Shown here in pieces: positions 25,904 to 35,435 of a stretch of 64,000 nucleotides of DNA. A program made the position numbers and the translations under genes. How positions within the stretch are numbered: the stretch's first letter is position 1; every line of letters starts with the position of its first letter. Under the pieces are notes generated by a model that saw only the letters and a list, made by a program, of their open reading frames with translations, was not told the origin of the DNA and made no database searches. Source of the DNA: SVFI01 sp964519385. Its GTDB lineage: Bacteria > Bacillota > Clostridia > Lachnospirales > Lachnospiraceae. The stretch is taken from assembly GCA_964519385.1 (NCBI GenBank), contig CAZFLR010000002.1, forward strand, positions 1 to 64,000, written 5' to 3'.

Positions 25904-27744
25904 GATTTACTTCTTTTTCCTTTCTGTTTTCCTGGTTTTCTGTCTTTTATCTTTCTCGGAGGAATCAGGCATTTTTTATCAAAGCCGATTAAATCCTCTC
26001 TGTGTGTAAGTATCAGGGCTTCTTTTACAAGATCGTAATTTTCCGGATTCTTATACTGAATCAGTGCGCGCTGCATTGCTTTTTCATGCGGATTGCGAAC
26101 CACATACACCTCAGACATGTCACGCGGATCTATTCCCGTATAATACATGACTGTTGACATGGTGGACGGTGTCGGATAAAAATCCTGTACCTGCTGGGGC
26201 ATATATCCGAGGTCACGGATGTACTCCGCCAGGGCGACAGCCTCCTTCATCGTCGAACCCGGATGGGAAGACATCAGATACGGCACAACATACTGATTCA
26301 TTCCGAATTTCTCATTTTTTTGCCCGTATTTTTTTAAAAACTTTTCAAAGACGGCATTTTCCGGTTTTCCCATTCGTCTCAGAACCGTATCACATATATG
26401 CTCGGGCGCAACCTTGAGCTGACCGCTGACATGATACCGAATCAGCTCGTCAAAAAAGGTTTCATCCTTATCCGCAAGCAGATAATCGAAACGTATTCCC
26501 GAGCGGATAAACACCTTTTTTACCTTCGGCAGTTTTCTCAATTTCCGAAGAAGTGCCACGTAATCCGAATGATCGACGGTAAGATTTTTACACGGAGCCG
26601 GAAATAAACACTGTCTCTCCGCACATACTCCATTCTTTAGCTGTTTCTTACAGGAAGGCTGCCTGAAATTCGCCGTCGGACCGCCGACATCATGAATATA
26701 CCCTTTAAATCCGGGCTCCTCTGTCATAAGCTTTGCTTCTTTTATAATGGATTCATGGCTTCGCACCTGAACCGTCCGTCCCTGATGAAAGGTCAGGGCA
26801 CAAAAGCTGCAGCCGCCAAAGCAGCCACGATTGCTTATCAGCGAAAACTGTATTTCCTTCGTCGCAGGTATTCCCCCGAGTGTATCATAAGACGGATGTG
26901 CCCTTCTGGTATACGGAAGATCATAAATCCGGTCCATTTCTGCCGTGCTGAGCGGCTCCTGCGGAGGGTTCTGGACAACATAAACCTGATGCGGATACTC
27001 TTCCACAAGCATCTTACCCGTAAACGGATCCGTATTCTGATATTGTATGTGAAAGCTTCTTGCATATTCTTTTTTGGAACTGCACAGCGTTTCATAAGAA
27101 GGAAGACAAATTTCATCATAAAATGCATCCTTTGTACGTGTCTTAAATACCGTTCCTTTTATGAATGTAATATCTGAAACATCGATTCCGCTGTTAAGCG
27201 CGTCGGCAATCTCAACGATGGAGCGTTCCCCCATACCGTATGAAATAATATCCGCTCCGCTGTCAAGTAAAATAGAGCGTTTGAGAGAGTCCGACCAATA
27301 ATCATAATGAGCCAGCCTGCGCAGACTCGCCTCAATTCCGCCGATGATAACCGGTATATCCTTATAGGTTCTGCGAATCAGATTCCCATACACCACCACA
27401 GCATGATCCGGTCTCTTCCCGCTTACACCTCCCGGCGTATACGCATCCTCCGGTCTCCGTTTTTTTGAAACATAATAGTGATTTACCATCGAGTCCATAT
27501 TGCCGCCCGAAATCAAAAAACCAAGTCTCGGTTTTCCGAGCACCGTGATACTTGCATCATCCTTCCAGTCCGGCTGTGATATAATCCCAACCGTGTATCC
27601 GTTCGCTTCCAGGACGCGCGATATAATGGCATGTCCAAACGAGGGATGATCCACATAGGCATCACCGATTACATATACAAAATCAAGCTGATCTATTTTC
27701 ATTTTATCCATATCTGCACGAGATATCGGCAAAAACGAATTCAT
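25900..27744 (-). CDS. YgiQ family radical SAM protein
   Basis: 614 residues (UPF0313). The N-terminal region includes GDAYVDHPSFGHAIISRVLE. The radical SAM cluster motif is NRGCFGGCSFCALTFHQGR near residue 310. PRDMSEVYVVRNPHEKAMQRALIQYKNPENYDLV is the conserved C-terminal region. The function of YgiQ is unknown. It is fused by a one-base overlap to the RsuA-type gene, suggesting a link to RNA modification. Confidence 0.93.
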   Translation of the reverse strand: MNSFLPISRADMDKMKIDQLDFVYVIGDAYVDHPSFGHAIISRVLEANGYTVGIISQPDWKDDASITVLGKPRLGFLISGGNMDSMVNHYYVSKKRRPEDAYTPGGVSGKRPDHAVVVYGNLIRRTYKDIPVIIGGIEASLRRLAHYDYWSDSLKRSILLDSGADIISYGMGERSIVEIADALNSGIDVSDITFIKGTVFKTRTKDAFYDEICLPSYETLCSSKKEYARSFHIQYQNTDPFTGKMLVEEYPHQVYVVQNPPQEPLSTAEMDRIYDLPYTRRAHPSYDTLGGIPATKEIQFSLISNRGCFGGCSFCALTFHQGRTVQVRSHESIIKEAKLMTEEPGFKGYIHDVGGPTANFRQPSCKKQLKNGVCAERQCLFPAPCKNLTVDHSDYVALLRKLRKLPKVKKVFIRSGIRFDYLLADKDETFFDELIRYHVSGQLKVAPEHICDTVLRRMGKPENAVFEKFLKKYGQKNEKFGMNQYVVPYLMSSHPGSTMKEAVALAEYIRDLGYMPQQVQDFYPTPSTMSTVMYYTGIDPRDMSEVYVVRNPHEKAMQRALIQYKNPENYDLVKEALILTHREDLIGFDKKCLIPPRKIKDRKPGKQKGKRSKS

Positions 27745-28463
27745 TACCTGTTCCTCCCCTGCATCAGCAGTTGTACTTCTTCATCGGACAGACTCCGCCA
27801 GCTCCCTTTCGGAAGGGAATCGTCAAGCTTTAATCCTCCGATGGATACTCTTTTCAAATAAGTAATCTTTACCCCCTCAGCAGCCATCATGCGTTTGACC
27901 TGATGATACCTTCCCTCGGCCACAGTCAGTTGTCCTGTCACCTTTTTTTGCTGCCTATCCTCTGATTGTATAATCAGCTCCGCCGGCAATGTCGGCTTCT
28001 CATCTCCTATGTCAATTCCTTCTGCAATCTCCTTTTGGGCATCTGCTCTCAAAATCCCCTCTCCCTCAAAATAATATGTTTTATTTACATGTCTTCGCGG
28101 ACTTGTCAAATGGTGGGAAAACTCCCCGTCATCCGTCAGCAGAAGCAGACCCTCCGTATCCTTATCCAGTCTTCCGACCGGAAAAAGACCACCTCTCTCT
28201 TTCTCACCCAGATAATCAAGAACTGTTTTTTCCCTATCTGTCGTTGCGCTGATACAGCCGGCAGGCTTATGAAACATCAGATACCTTGGCTGTTTCATCA
28301 AAACCTGTTCTCCTCCGATACATATCCTATCGCTTTCGCTCACAGCCACACCCGGGTTGACAACAGCTTTGTCATTTACCGAAACCTGTTTTTTCTTTAT
28401 TATGTTCTTTACTTCACTTCTTGTCCCCATCCCGGCATCTGCCAGAAATTTATCCAGACGCAT
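27744..28463 (-). CDS. RsuA-family 16S rRNA pseudouridine synthase
   Basis: 239 residues. An S4 domain (MRLDKFLADAGMGTRSEVKNII) is followed by the catalytic GRLDKDTEGLLLLTDDG (~100) and EGRYHQVKRMMA. This matches the RsuA/RluB/E/F group; pseudouridine 516 of 16S rRNA is the likely target. First gene of the minus-strand unit reading toward recU. Confidence 0.92.
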   Translation of the reverse strand: MRLDKFLADAGMGTRSEVKNIIKKKQVSVNDKAVVNPGVAVSESDRICIGGEQVLMKQPRYLMFHKPAGCISATTDREKTVLDYLGEKERGGLFPVGRLDKDTEGLLLLTDDGEFSHHLTSPRRHVNKTYYFEGEGILRADAQKEIAEGIDIGDEKPTLPAELIIQSEDRQQKKVTGQLTVAEGRYHQVKRMMAAEGVKITYLKRVSIGGLKLDDSLPKGSWRSLSDEEVQLLMQGRNR

Positions 28464-28521
28464 ACATGTCTCCGTTCTGTATTTTTAAAAAAAAATTTTG
28501 AATATTCCTCTACTCACAAAA

Positions 28522-28537
28522 ATACTATTTTAGTATA
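28522..28537. promoter_or_regulatory. Divergent promoter region with inverted repeat
   Basis: ATACTA-TTT-TAGTAT forms a perfect 6-bp inverted repeat between the divergent RsuA-type and YlbJ-like genes. On the minus strand it overlaps a TATACT -10 (28532-28537). No good -35 is seen for either direction, so this may be a regulated or weak promoter. Confidence 0.35.
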
Positions 28538-28567
28538 CACTATTTCCAATCATTTATGGAGAATTTT

Positions 28568-29533
28568 ATGAAATTTTCACGAAAAAATCTGCTCGTTTCC
28601 TTTGTTTTTTTTCTTATGTTTACATGTTTTCTTTTTTTCTCGAAAAAGACGGCGGAATTTGCATATATCGGATTAAAAGCGTGGTTTGACCAAATGATTA
28701 TATCTCTTTTTCCTTATATGGTTCTTATAAATCTGCTTATCCGCTCCGGTCTTTCAAAGCCATTCATAAAGCCTCTCCATTATCTTTTGCGTCCGATTTT
28801 TCAAAATACCGAAAGCGCAGTCTTTGTCGTGTTTTTCGGTTTTCTCAGCGGATTTCCGCTCGGAGCCAAATGCGCTGTTGATCTTTATAAAAAAGGTGAC
28901 CTTTCCAAAACCAACACGGAATATCTGCTCTGTTTCTGCAACAATCTCGGACCTGCCTATATGCTTGGTTTCTTTCTGTCGGTCTTAAAGCCGGACTGCG
29001 CACTTTCAGAAGCGTTATTTTGCTTTTATGGCATTCCTTTTTTATACGGGATTCTGCTTAGACACACGCTGTATAAAAACGCGCTTTCCGAAGAATTTTT
29101 AAAAAGCAAAAGAAGAAATCCGTCCATTTCCAAAGCTTCTGTCACTATATCAGCTCCCCTGTTTCTTTTGCCGGATGCTATACAAAGCGCGCTTACACAA
29201 CTCGCATCACTTGGCGGGTATATGATTCTGTTCAATGCGCTGCGTATTATTCCGCATATTCTTTTCTCAAACTTTCCCGGACTATACATCGCAGTCCAAA
29301 GTCTTCTTGAGGTTTCGGGTGGGCTTTTGTGCATCAGCAACGCTGCCTTCCCGGAACCGCTTCGCACAGGTCTGTTATTTGCTCTTTTTTCATTTAACGG
29401 TCTGTGCTGTCACTTCCAAACCTTTGCCCTGCTCAAGGATACACCTTTTTCAGCGCAAAAATATATGCTGCATAAAATTGTATTATGCAGCATAACTGTA
29501 TGTTCCTTATTTGCTTTGCGATATATCAGATAA
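28568..29533 (+). CDS. ylbJ: YlbJ-like membrane protein (nucleoside recognition/gate domain)
   Basis: 321 residues from the ATG at 28568, which has GGAGA at good spacing; an ATG at 28556 overlaps that site. About eight transmembrane helices. FLSGFPLGAKCAVDLYKKGD and CNNLGPAYMLGFFLSVL match the gate repeat of YlbJ, needed for heat-resistant spores in Bacillus. The neighbours coaD and rsmD (ylbI, ylbH) confirm the synteny, though this gene points toward them rather than following them. It converges on the coiled-coil gene and overlaps its end by eight bases. Confidence 0.83.
   Translation: MKFSRKNLLVSFVFFLMFTCFLFFSKKTAEFAYIGLKAWFDQMIISLFPYMVLINLLIRSGLSKPFIKPLHYLLRPIFQNTESAVFVVFFGFLSGFPLGAKCAVDLYKKGDLSKTNTEYLLCFCNNLGPAYMLGFFLSVLKPDCALSEALFCFYGIPFLYGILLRHTLYKNALSEEFLKSKRRNPSISKASVTISAPLFLLPDAIQSALTQLASLGGYMILFNALRIIPHILFSNFPGLYIAVQSLLEVSGGLLCISNAAFPEPLRTGLLFALFSFNGLCCHFQTFALLKDTPFSAQKYMLHKIVLCSITVCSLFALRYIR
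29457..29494 (-). terminator. Minus-strand terminator inside the ylbJ coding sequence
   Basis: A perfect 12-bp stem (29464-29475 with 29483-29494) with a 7-base loop is followed on the minus strand by TATATTTTT. It lies 32 bases after the stop of the coiled-coil gene, so it should end the long parE-coaD operon, although its DNA also encodes YlbJ. Confidence 0.7.
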
Positions 29534-30152
29534 TATCAATTTCCTCTGATTTCGGCTCCTTTTCCGGTGCCGGATAAACCGTCTTGGTATCTTCCTCTAC
29601 AGCCGCCATCTCTTCCACCGGATAAAGCTGTGCACGATTCGTCTGAATCACAGTGATAATCTCATTGAGCTGCGCCATGAGCTTTTCATAGTTAAATGCA
29701 GCAATATCAATGGAATGGGTAAGAATGTCTTCCATTCCGCCAAGATTGGAGTCCGTATAACTGATGGCCGCCGCACGCATTTCATTGGCTTCTATGGTCG
29801 CACGGTCTAAAATTTCCTGTGCCTGCTTGGATGCAAGTTCAACAATCTCCTGCGCCTGCGCATGTGCCTGCTGCATAATTTCATGTTCACTCACAAGCTC
29901 ATTAGTATGAACAGCCGCTTCGTTAATCAGAGCCTCAGCCTTCTGTCTTGCATCGTTCAAAATAGCTTCTTTATTACTGATAATCTTCTGATAGCGTTTG
30001 ATTTCATCCGGAGTCTTCATGCGCAAATCCCGAATAAGCTCCTGAATCTCATCTTTATTTACCATAATATTGGTAGAGGATAACGGAACATATTTGCACC
30101 CTTCAATATAATCATCAATTTCATCGATTAACTGTTCAATCTTCGTGGTCAT
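29526..30152 (-). CDS. Coiled-coil protein of unknown function
   Basis: 208 residues, strongly helical. A central region (~65-140) rich in Ala, Glu, Gln and Lys (EAILNDARQKAEALINEAA, HAQAQEIVELASKQAQEIL) resembles the stalk of F- or V-type ATPases, or DivIVA-like coiled coils, but no ATPase genes are present. The C-terminal 40 residues are acidic and proline-containing. AAAAGGAGAA precedes the ATG. It lies 26 bases after coaD. Confidence 0.7.
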   Translation of the reverse strand: MTTKIEQLIDEIDDYIEGCKYVPLSSTNIMVNKDEIQELIRDLRMKTPDEIKRYQKIISNKEAILNDARQKAEALINEAAVHTNELVSEHEIMQQAHAQAQEIVELASKQAQEILDRATIEANEMRAAAISYTDSNLGGMEDILTHSIDIAAFNYEKLMAQLNEIITVIQTNRAQLYPVEEMAAVEEDTKTVYPAPEKEPKSEEIDII

Positions 30153-30177
30153 ACAGCAAATTCTCCTTTTTTATCAC

Positions 30178-30669
30178 TTAACGTCTAATGTTGTACTTTT
30201 CATACACAAGTCCGGAGACAAACTCCGGAACACACTCAGAAATATCTCCGCCAAAGCTGGCAATCTCTTTTACTGTCGAAGAGCTGAGATATGCATACTC
30301 CAATGAAGTCGTCAAAAACATAGTGTCAAGCCATCCTCCCGAAAGTTTACGGTTGGTCTGAGCAATCTGAAGCTCATATTCAAAATCCGTAATCGCTCGA
30401 AGTCCCCGGATAACCACATGAATATTTTTGCTTCTTGCATAATCAATCAAAAGTCCGCTAAAACTTTCAATTTTGACATTTGGTATGTCTTTTGTCGCTT
30501 CTTTCAATATATTAACACGTTCTTCAACAGAAAACAATGCAGATTTATTGACATTATTCAGTACACTAACGGTTAATTCGTCAAAAATTTCAGCCGATCT
30601 GCGAATCACGTCAAGGTGTCCGCATGTCATAGGGTCAAAGCTGCCCGGGTATATCGCTTTACTGCTCAT
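30178..30669 (-). CDS. coaD: Phosphopantetheine adenylyltransferase
   Basis: 163 residues, normal length. It starts with the nucleotidyltransferase motif YPGSFDPMTCGHLDVI and contains GLRAITDFEYELQIAQTNR and the ISSSTVKEIA-like SSSTVKEIA. It makes dephospho-CoA in coenzyme A synthesis. Its start overlaps the rsmD stop by four bases. Confidence 0.97.
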   Translation of the reverse strand: MSSKAIYPGSFDPMTCGHLDVIRRSAEIFDELTVSVLNNVNKSALFSVEERVNILKEATKDIPNVKIESFSGLLIDYARSKNIHVVIRGLRAITDFEYELQIAQTNRKLSGGWLDTMFLTTSLEYAYLSSSTVKEIASFGGDISECVPEFVSGLVYEKYNIRR

Positions 30670-31223
30670 CTTACACTCCTCTGAACAAACACATGCTTGT
30701 TTGTTTTGTATTTTTTTTCTTTTATCAGGTCGTATCCCAACTGTTCCAAATAGGAGATATCGGTATCCAGCGATGCCTCAAAAATAATCAGTGTCTCATC
30801 CGTAATCAGTGTAGATACCGTCAGATACTCAAGGACTCTTTTTTCCAGTTCCTGATTATACGGCGGATCTATAAAAATAACATCAAACTGGTATTTGTAT
30901 TCCAATGACTGCAAGGAAACAAATACATCCTGTTTACACAACACCGTTTTCGGCTTAAAGCCGGTATGTGCCAGATTATCTTCAATACAGGCCTGCGCAT
31001 TCTTATCATTTTCGATAAACACCGAAAAGACAGCACCTCTGCTCAAAGCCTCGATTCCGATGCTTCCGCTGCCGGCAAAGACATCAAGAAATACACAGCC
31101 CGGAATTTCCCTCTGAATCATATTAAACAGCGTTTCCTTAATCCGGTCCGTTGTCGGTCTCGTATGGTCACCAAGTGGTGCTTTTAGCTTCAGACTTCTG
31201 GCTGTTCCTGCAATAACTCGCAT
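30666..31223 (-). CDS. rsmD: 16S rRNA (guanine966-N2)-methyltransferase
   Basis: 185 residues. SAM-binding DVFAGSGSIGIEALSRGA (~43) and the catalytic IDPPYN (~120) match RsmD. The start MRVIAGTARSLKLKAP is typical. AGGAGG precedes it. It lies ten bases after parC and overlaps coaD, the conserved rsmD-coaD pairing. Confidence 0.95.
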   Translation of the reverse strand: MRVIAGTARSLKLKAPLGDHTRPTTDRIKETLFNMIQREIPGCVFLDVFAGSGSIGIEALSRGAVFSVFIENDKNAQACIEDNLAHTGFKPKTVLCKQDVFVSLQSLEYKYQFDVIFIDPPYNQELEKRVLEYLTVSTLITDETLIIFEASLDTDISYLEQLGYDLIKEKKYKTNKHVFVQRSVR

Positions 31224-31233
31224 AATTAACCTC

Positions 31234-33471
31234 CTAAGCTCTCACTTTCACGCCTTTTCCGTCCCGTTTTCCGAGTTTAATCTTGTTAAGCTCAAGCTTT
31301 TTATCTTTGTATTCTATCGTTTTTTCAACTGCATTTTGCGTATAATAGACATCCGTCAGCTTGTCTTTTGCAGAAAGCTTCATGCCCCGTACTCCGATAG
31401 CGGCTTTTTTCTTCTCCGGAATCTCTTCCAGCGGAAATCTTAAGAAATAACCGTCCGCGGAGCGAAGTACAATATTGCGCTGTTCCTTTAAGACCTCAAC
31501 ACTGATGAGCTCGTCTCCGTCCTGAAGCTTCGTGGCCGCAACGTTTCGTTTGCTCACATCAAACTCTCCTCCGTCCACGATTTTCATCATGGAATCACGT
31601 GTCACAAAGACAATGCGGTAAAGATTCAGTTCTGACTGGCTCGCAACGCAGATAATCTCTTCCTCTGCAGTGTTGTAATTGCTGATATTGTCAACCGGAA
31701 CCCCCTTATCCCGGAATTTTCCGAACGGCAAATCAGACACTTTGATGGTATGAAGCTGTCCCTTGTTGGTAAACACACATATCTTACCTGTGTTTTTACA
31801 TGCAAACGCATACTTGTTTTCGGAAAGTGCCGCCTCTTTATTTCTTTCATAAGTCGGCATATCCACCGTTCTGGCATACCCGAATTTATCCATCATAAAG
31901 AATACATCCATCTCTTCCATTTTCTTTTCTATATAGACAGCCTGCTCTGTATTCTCTATTACAGTACGTCGTTTTCTTCCGTACTCCTTCTTAATGGCAT
32001 CAAGCTCGTTGATTAACACCTGAATCATGGAATCACGGCTGGCAAGAATATCCTCATACCGGTATATATTAGCCATCGTTTCGTCATGCTCTTTTATCAA
32101 CGCTTCAATTTCCAGACCAATCAGCTTGTACAGACGCATTTCCAGAATTGCATTTGCCTGACGCTCCGTAAATCTGAGCTGTTCTGCCATGATTCGGGAT
32201 TCCTTATACTTGAATTTAATTCCCTCGGCATCTCCCTCTACAAGGCATCGCTTCGCCATCGCCCGGTCCTTAGATCCGCGCAGGATTTCGATAATCAGGT
32301 CAATTACATTGCACGCTTTAATCAAACCTTCCTGAACCTCGCGCCGTTCAAGCTCCTTCTCAAGCAGAGTCTTGTATTTCCGCGTTGCCACCTCAAGCTG
32401 AAATCTCGTAAAATGCTGTAAAATTCCGCGAAGACCCATTGTTTCCGGGCGACCATCCGCCACCGCGAGCATATTGACACCAAAGGTGTCTTCCAGCTTT
32501 GTTTTCTTATATAACAGATTGATGAAATTATCAACGTCCGCATCCTTGCGAAGTTCAATCACGATACGGATTCCTTCTTTGGATGACTGGTTGGTAATAT
32601 CAACAATATCATTCGTTTTCTTTGTTTCTGCCAGTGCAGCCACATCAAAGAGAAATTTTGAAATATTGGCACCAATCATTGTATACGGGATTTCGGTAAT
32701 GACAACATTAGTTTTTCCGGCTTTCCCCTTTTCTTTGACAACCGTTCCGCGTAGACGCAGTTTTCCGGTTCCGGACTCATATATATCCAAAAGGTCATCC
32801 TTGTTACAGACAATTCCTCCCGTCGGAAAATCCGGTCCCTTTATATATTTCATCAGTTCACGCGTGGTCATTGTCTCATCACGCATGAACGCCTTTGTCG
32901 CATCAATCACTTCCGCGAGATTGTGGGTTGGAATACTCGTCGCCATGCCGACTGCAATACCTTCTGCTCCGTTAATCAGCAGATTCGGTATCTTAACAGG
33001 AAGTACAACCGGTTCCTTTTCCGTCTCATCAAAGTTCGGCATAAAATCTACGACATCTTTATCGAGGTCCTCCAGAAAAGTCATCTGGGTAATTTTTTCC
33101 AGCCTCGCTTCCGTATATCGCATGGCAGCAGCCCCGTCACCTTCAATTGAGCCGAAATTTCCGTGACCGTCCACCAGCGGAATACCTTTTTTAAAATCCT
33201 GCGCCATGACAACAAGGGCATCATAGATAGAGCTGTCACCGTGCGGATGATATTTACCCATTGTATCACCGACAATACGCGCACATTTCCGGTACGGCTT
33301 ATCATATTTAATGCCAAGCTCCTGCATATCATAAAGAGTTCTTCTCTGCACAGGCTTTAAGCCATCACGGATATCCGGAAGTGCTCTTGAAATAATAACG
33401 CTCATCGCATAATCAATATACGACTTCTCCATAACCTCCGAATATTCGGTCTCTATGATTCTATCTTCCAT
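31234..33471 (-). CDS. parC: DNA topoisomerase IV subunit A (GyrA/ParC family)
   Basis: 745 residues. It begins with SYIDYAMSVIISRALPDIRDGLKPVQRR and has the quinolone region YHPHGDSSIYDALV and the catalytic Tyr in AMRYTEARL. The C-terminal beta-pinwheel is degenerate, and I see no GyrA box (QRRGGKG-like), which favours topoisomerase IV over gyrase. It cuts and passes duplex DNA with the B subunit encoded 20 bases upstream. Choice of ParC over a second GyrA is inference. Confidence 0.85.
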   Translation of the reverse strand: MEDRIIETEYSEVMEKSYIDYAMSVIISRALPDIRDGLKPVQRRTLYDMQELGIKYDKPYRKCARIVGDTMGKYHPHGDSSIYDALVVMAQDFKKGIPLVDGHGNFGSIEGDGAAAMRYTEARLEKITQMTFLEDLDKDVVDFMPNFDETEKEPVVLPVKIPNLLINGAEGIAVGMATSIPTHNLAEVIDATKAFMRDETMTTRELMKYIKGPDFPTGGIVCNKDDLLDIYESGTGKLRLRGTVVKEKGKAGKTNVVITEIPYTMIGANISKFLFDVAALAETKKTNDIVDITNQSSKEGIRIVIELRKDADVDNFINLLYKKTKLEDTFGVNMLAVADGRPETMGLRGILQHFTRFQLEVATRKYKTLLEKELERREVQEGLIKACNVIDLIIEILRGSKDRAMAKRCLVEGDAEGIKFKYKESRIMAEQLRFTERQANAILEMRLYKLIGLEIEALIKEHDETMANIYRYEDILASRDSMIQVLINELDAIKKEYGRKRRTVIENTEQAVYIEKKMEEMDVFFMMDKFGYARTVDMPTYERNKEAALSENKYAFACKNTGKICVFTNKGQLHTIKVSDLPFGKFRDKGVPVDNISNYNTAEEEIICVASQSELNLYRIVFVTRDSMMKIVDGGEFDVSKRNVAATKLQDGDELISVEVLKEQRNIVLRSADGYFLRFPLEEIPEKKKAAIGVRGMKLSAKDKLTDVYYTQNAVEKTIEYKDKKLELNKIKLGKRDGKGVKVRA

Positions 33472-33491
33472 TCTAACTTAACCATCCAATC

Positions 33492-35417
33492 TTAAAAATC
33501 AAGGAGTGCTTCCTCTGCATGCTCATAAATAAATGCTCTTCGCGGCGGAACGTCATTGCCCATAAGCTTTTCCGTTACATGATCCGCCAGATAACTGTCA
33601 TCAATCCCGACACGTTTTAAAAATCTGGTCTCCGGATTCAATGTTGTTTCCCACAATTGCTGTGCATCCATTTCTCCAAGTCCTTTATAGCGTTGCAGCG
33701 TAAACGGACCCTTGTGTGTTTTTCTATATTTTGCAAGAGCCTTATCATCATACAAATACTCTTCCTTTCCCTTGGAAGGCATTGCTTTATACAGAGGTGG
33801 CATCGCAATATAGACATGTCCCTCCGTGATAAGCTCCGGCATAAAACGATAGAATAAGGTCAGTAACAGCGTACAAATATGTGCTCCGTCCACATCGGCA
33901 TCGGCCATAATAATAATTTTATCATAACGAAGCTTGGAAATATCAAAATCATTTCCATATCCTTCGGAAAAACCGCAGCCGAAAGCGTTGATCATCGTTT
34001 TAATCTCCGCATTGGCCAGCACCTTGTCGATACTCGCCTTCTCAACATTCAGTATTTTACCTCGAATTGGCATAATTGCCTGATACATACGATTGCGCGC
34101 CATCTTTGCCGAGCCGCCGGCGGAATCTCCCTCAACAATGAAAATCTCGCATTTTGAAGCATCTCTGGATTCGCAATTGGCAAGCTTTCCGTTGGAATCA
34201 AAGGAAAAACGCTGTTTCGTCAGCATATTCGTCTTGGCTTTTTCTTCCGTTTTTCTTATTTTGGCTGCCTTTTCCGCACAGCCAATCACATTCTTGAGCG
34301 TTTCAAGATTACGGTCAAAAAAGCGGATAATTTCATCCCCGACAACCTTGGCAACCACCTTGGAAGCATCCTGATTGTCAAGCTTTGTCTTGGTCTGTCC
34401 CTCGAATCGCGGATCCGGATGCTTGATAGAAATAATCGCCGTCATTCCATTTCTCACATCAGGACCGGTAAAATTCGTATCTTTATCTTTTAATATATTT
34501 AATTCTCTAGCATAGTTATTGATGACGGTCGTAAACACCGTTTTAAATCCTGTGAGATGAGTTCCGCCCTCCGCATTGTAAATATTATTACAAAAGCCCA
34601 GCACATTTTCCCTGAATTCATTGACATACTGAAGTGCTGCTTCCACGGTAATGCCTTCACTCTCTCCTTTAAGATATATCACATCATGTACAGCTTCCTT
34701 ACCGCTGTTAATCTTCCTCACAAAGCCGACAATACCTTCCGGTTCGTGAAACTCCTCATGTTCAATCTCTTCTCCGCGCCTGTCCTCAAAGATAATGGTG
34801 AGCTCCGGATTGAGATACGCTGTCTCATGAAGTCTGCTTTTAATGTCTTCCGCTTTGAAATAAGTGCGGTCAAAAATGGTATCATCCGGCAAAAACTGAA
34901 TCCTTGTACCGGTTTCCCTGGTTTTGCCAATGACTGGAAGCAATCCGTTCTCAAGCTCTATCACCGGATTACCTCTCTCATATTTATCTTCATAAATCTG
35001 TCCGCCACGCTTAATTGTGACTTTAAGCCATGTCGAGAGTGCGTTGACAACCGAAGAACCGACTCCGTGCAGACCTCCGCTTGTCTTGTATGCGGAATCA
35101 TCGAATTTTCCGCCCGCATGAAGTGTCGTAAAAACAAGACGCTCCGCACTGACACCTTTTTCATGTAAATCTACGGGAATTCCTCGTCCGTTATCCTCTA
35201 CAACCGCGGTCCCGTCCTTTTCAAGATATACACTTATTTTACTGCAGTGTCCGGCCAGATGCTCATCCACCGAGTTGTCTACAATTTCATAAATCAGATG
35301 ATTCAGACCCTTGGTGGAAACACTTCCGATATACATTCCCGGTCTTACACGGACAGCCTCAAGTCCCTCCAGTACGGTAATACTTCCTGCATTATAATTT
35401 TCTGTCGCTTTCGACAT
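33492..35417 (-). CDS. parE: DNA topoisomerase IV subunit B (GyrB/ParE family)
   Basis: 641 residues. GHKL ATPase motifs VDNSVDEHLAG, VEDNGRGIPVDLH and GGLHGVGSSVVNAL lie in the first 130 residues. The TOPRIM part has EGDSAGGSAK (~430), DADVDGAHI and PLYK, and it ends GNDVPPRRAFI. AAAGAGGTAG precedes the ATG. It forms a pair with the A subunit downstream. The lack of a GyrA box in that partner supports ParE, not GyrB. Confidence 0.85.
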   Translation of the reverse strand: MSKATENYNAGSITVLEGLEAVRVRPGMYIGSVSTKGLNHLIYEIVDNSVDEHLAGHCSKISVYLEKDGTAVVEDNGRGIPVDLHEKGVSAERLVFTTLHAGGKFDDSAYKTSGGLHGVGSSVVNALSTWLKVTIKRGGQIYEDKYERGNPVIELENGLLPVIGKTRETGTRIQFLPDDTIFDRTYFKAEDIKSRLHETAYLNPELTIIFEDRRGEEIEHEEFHEPEGIVGFVRKINSGKEAVHDVIYLKGESEGITVEAALQYVNEFRENVLGFCNNIYNAEGGTHLTGFKTVFTTVINNYARELNILKDKDTNFTGPDVRNGMTAIISIKHPDPRFEGQTKTKLDNQDASKVVAKVVGDEIIRFFDRNLETLKNVIGCAEKAAKIRKTEEKAKTNMLTKQRFSFDSNGKLANCESRDASKCEIFIVEGDSAGGSAKMARNRMYQAIMPIRGKILNVEKASIDKVLANAEIKTMINAFGCGFSEGYGNDFDISKLRYDKIIIMADADVDGAHICTLLLTLFYRFMPELITEGHVYIAMPPLYKAMPSKGKEEYLYDDKALAKYRKTHKGPFTLQRYKGLGEMDAQQLWETTLNPETRFLKRVGIDDSYLADHVTEKLMGNDVPPRRAFIYEHAEEALLDF

Positions 35418-35435
35418 TTCAACTACCTCTTTCGA

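Noticed and set aside
32474..33166. A 230-codon plus-strand frame opposite parC
   Set aside because: It lies wholly within the conserved parC coding sequence, is serine- and proline-rich without a recognisable domain, and has no start signals.
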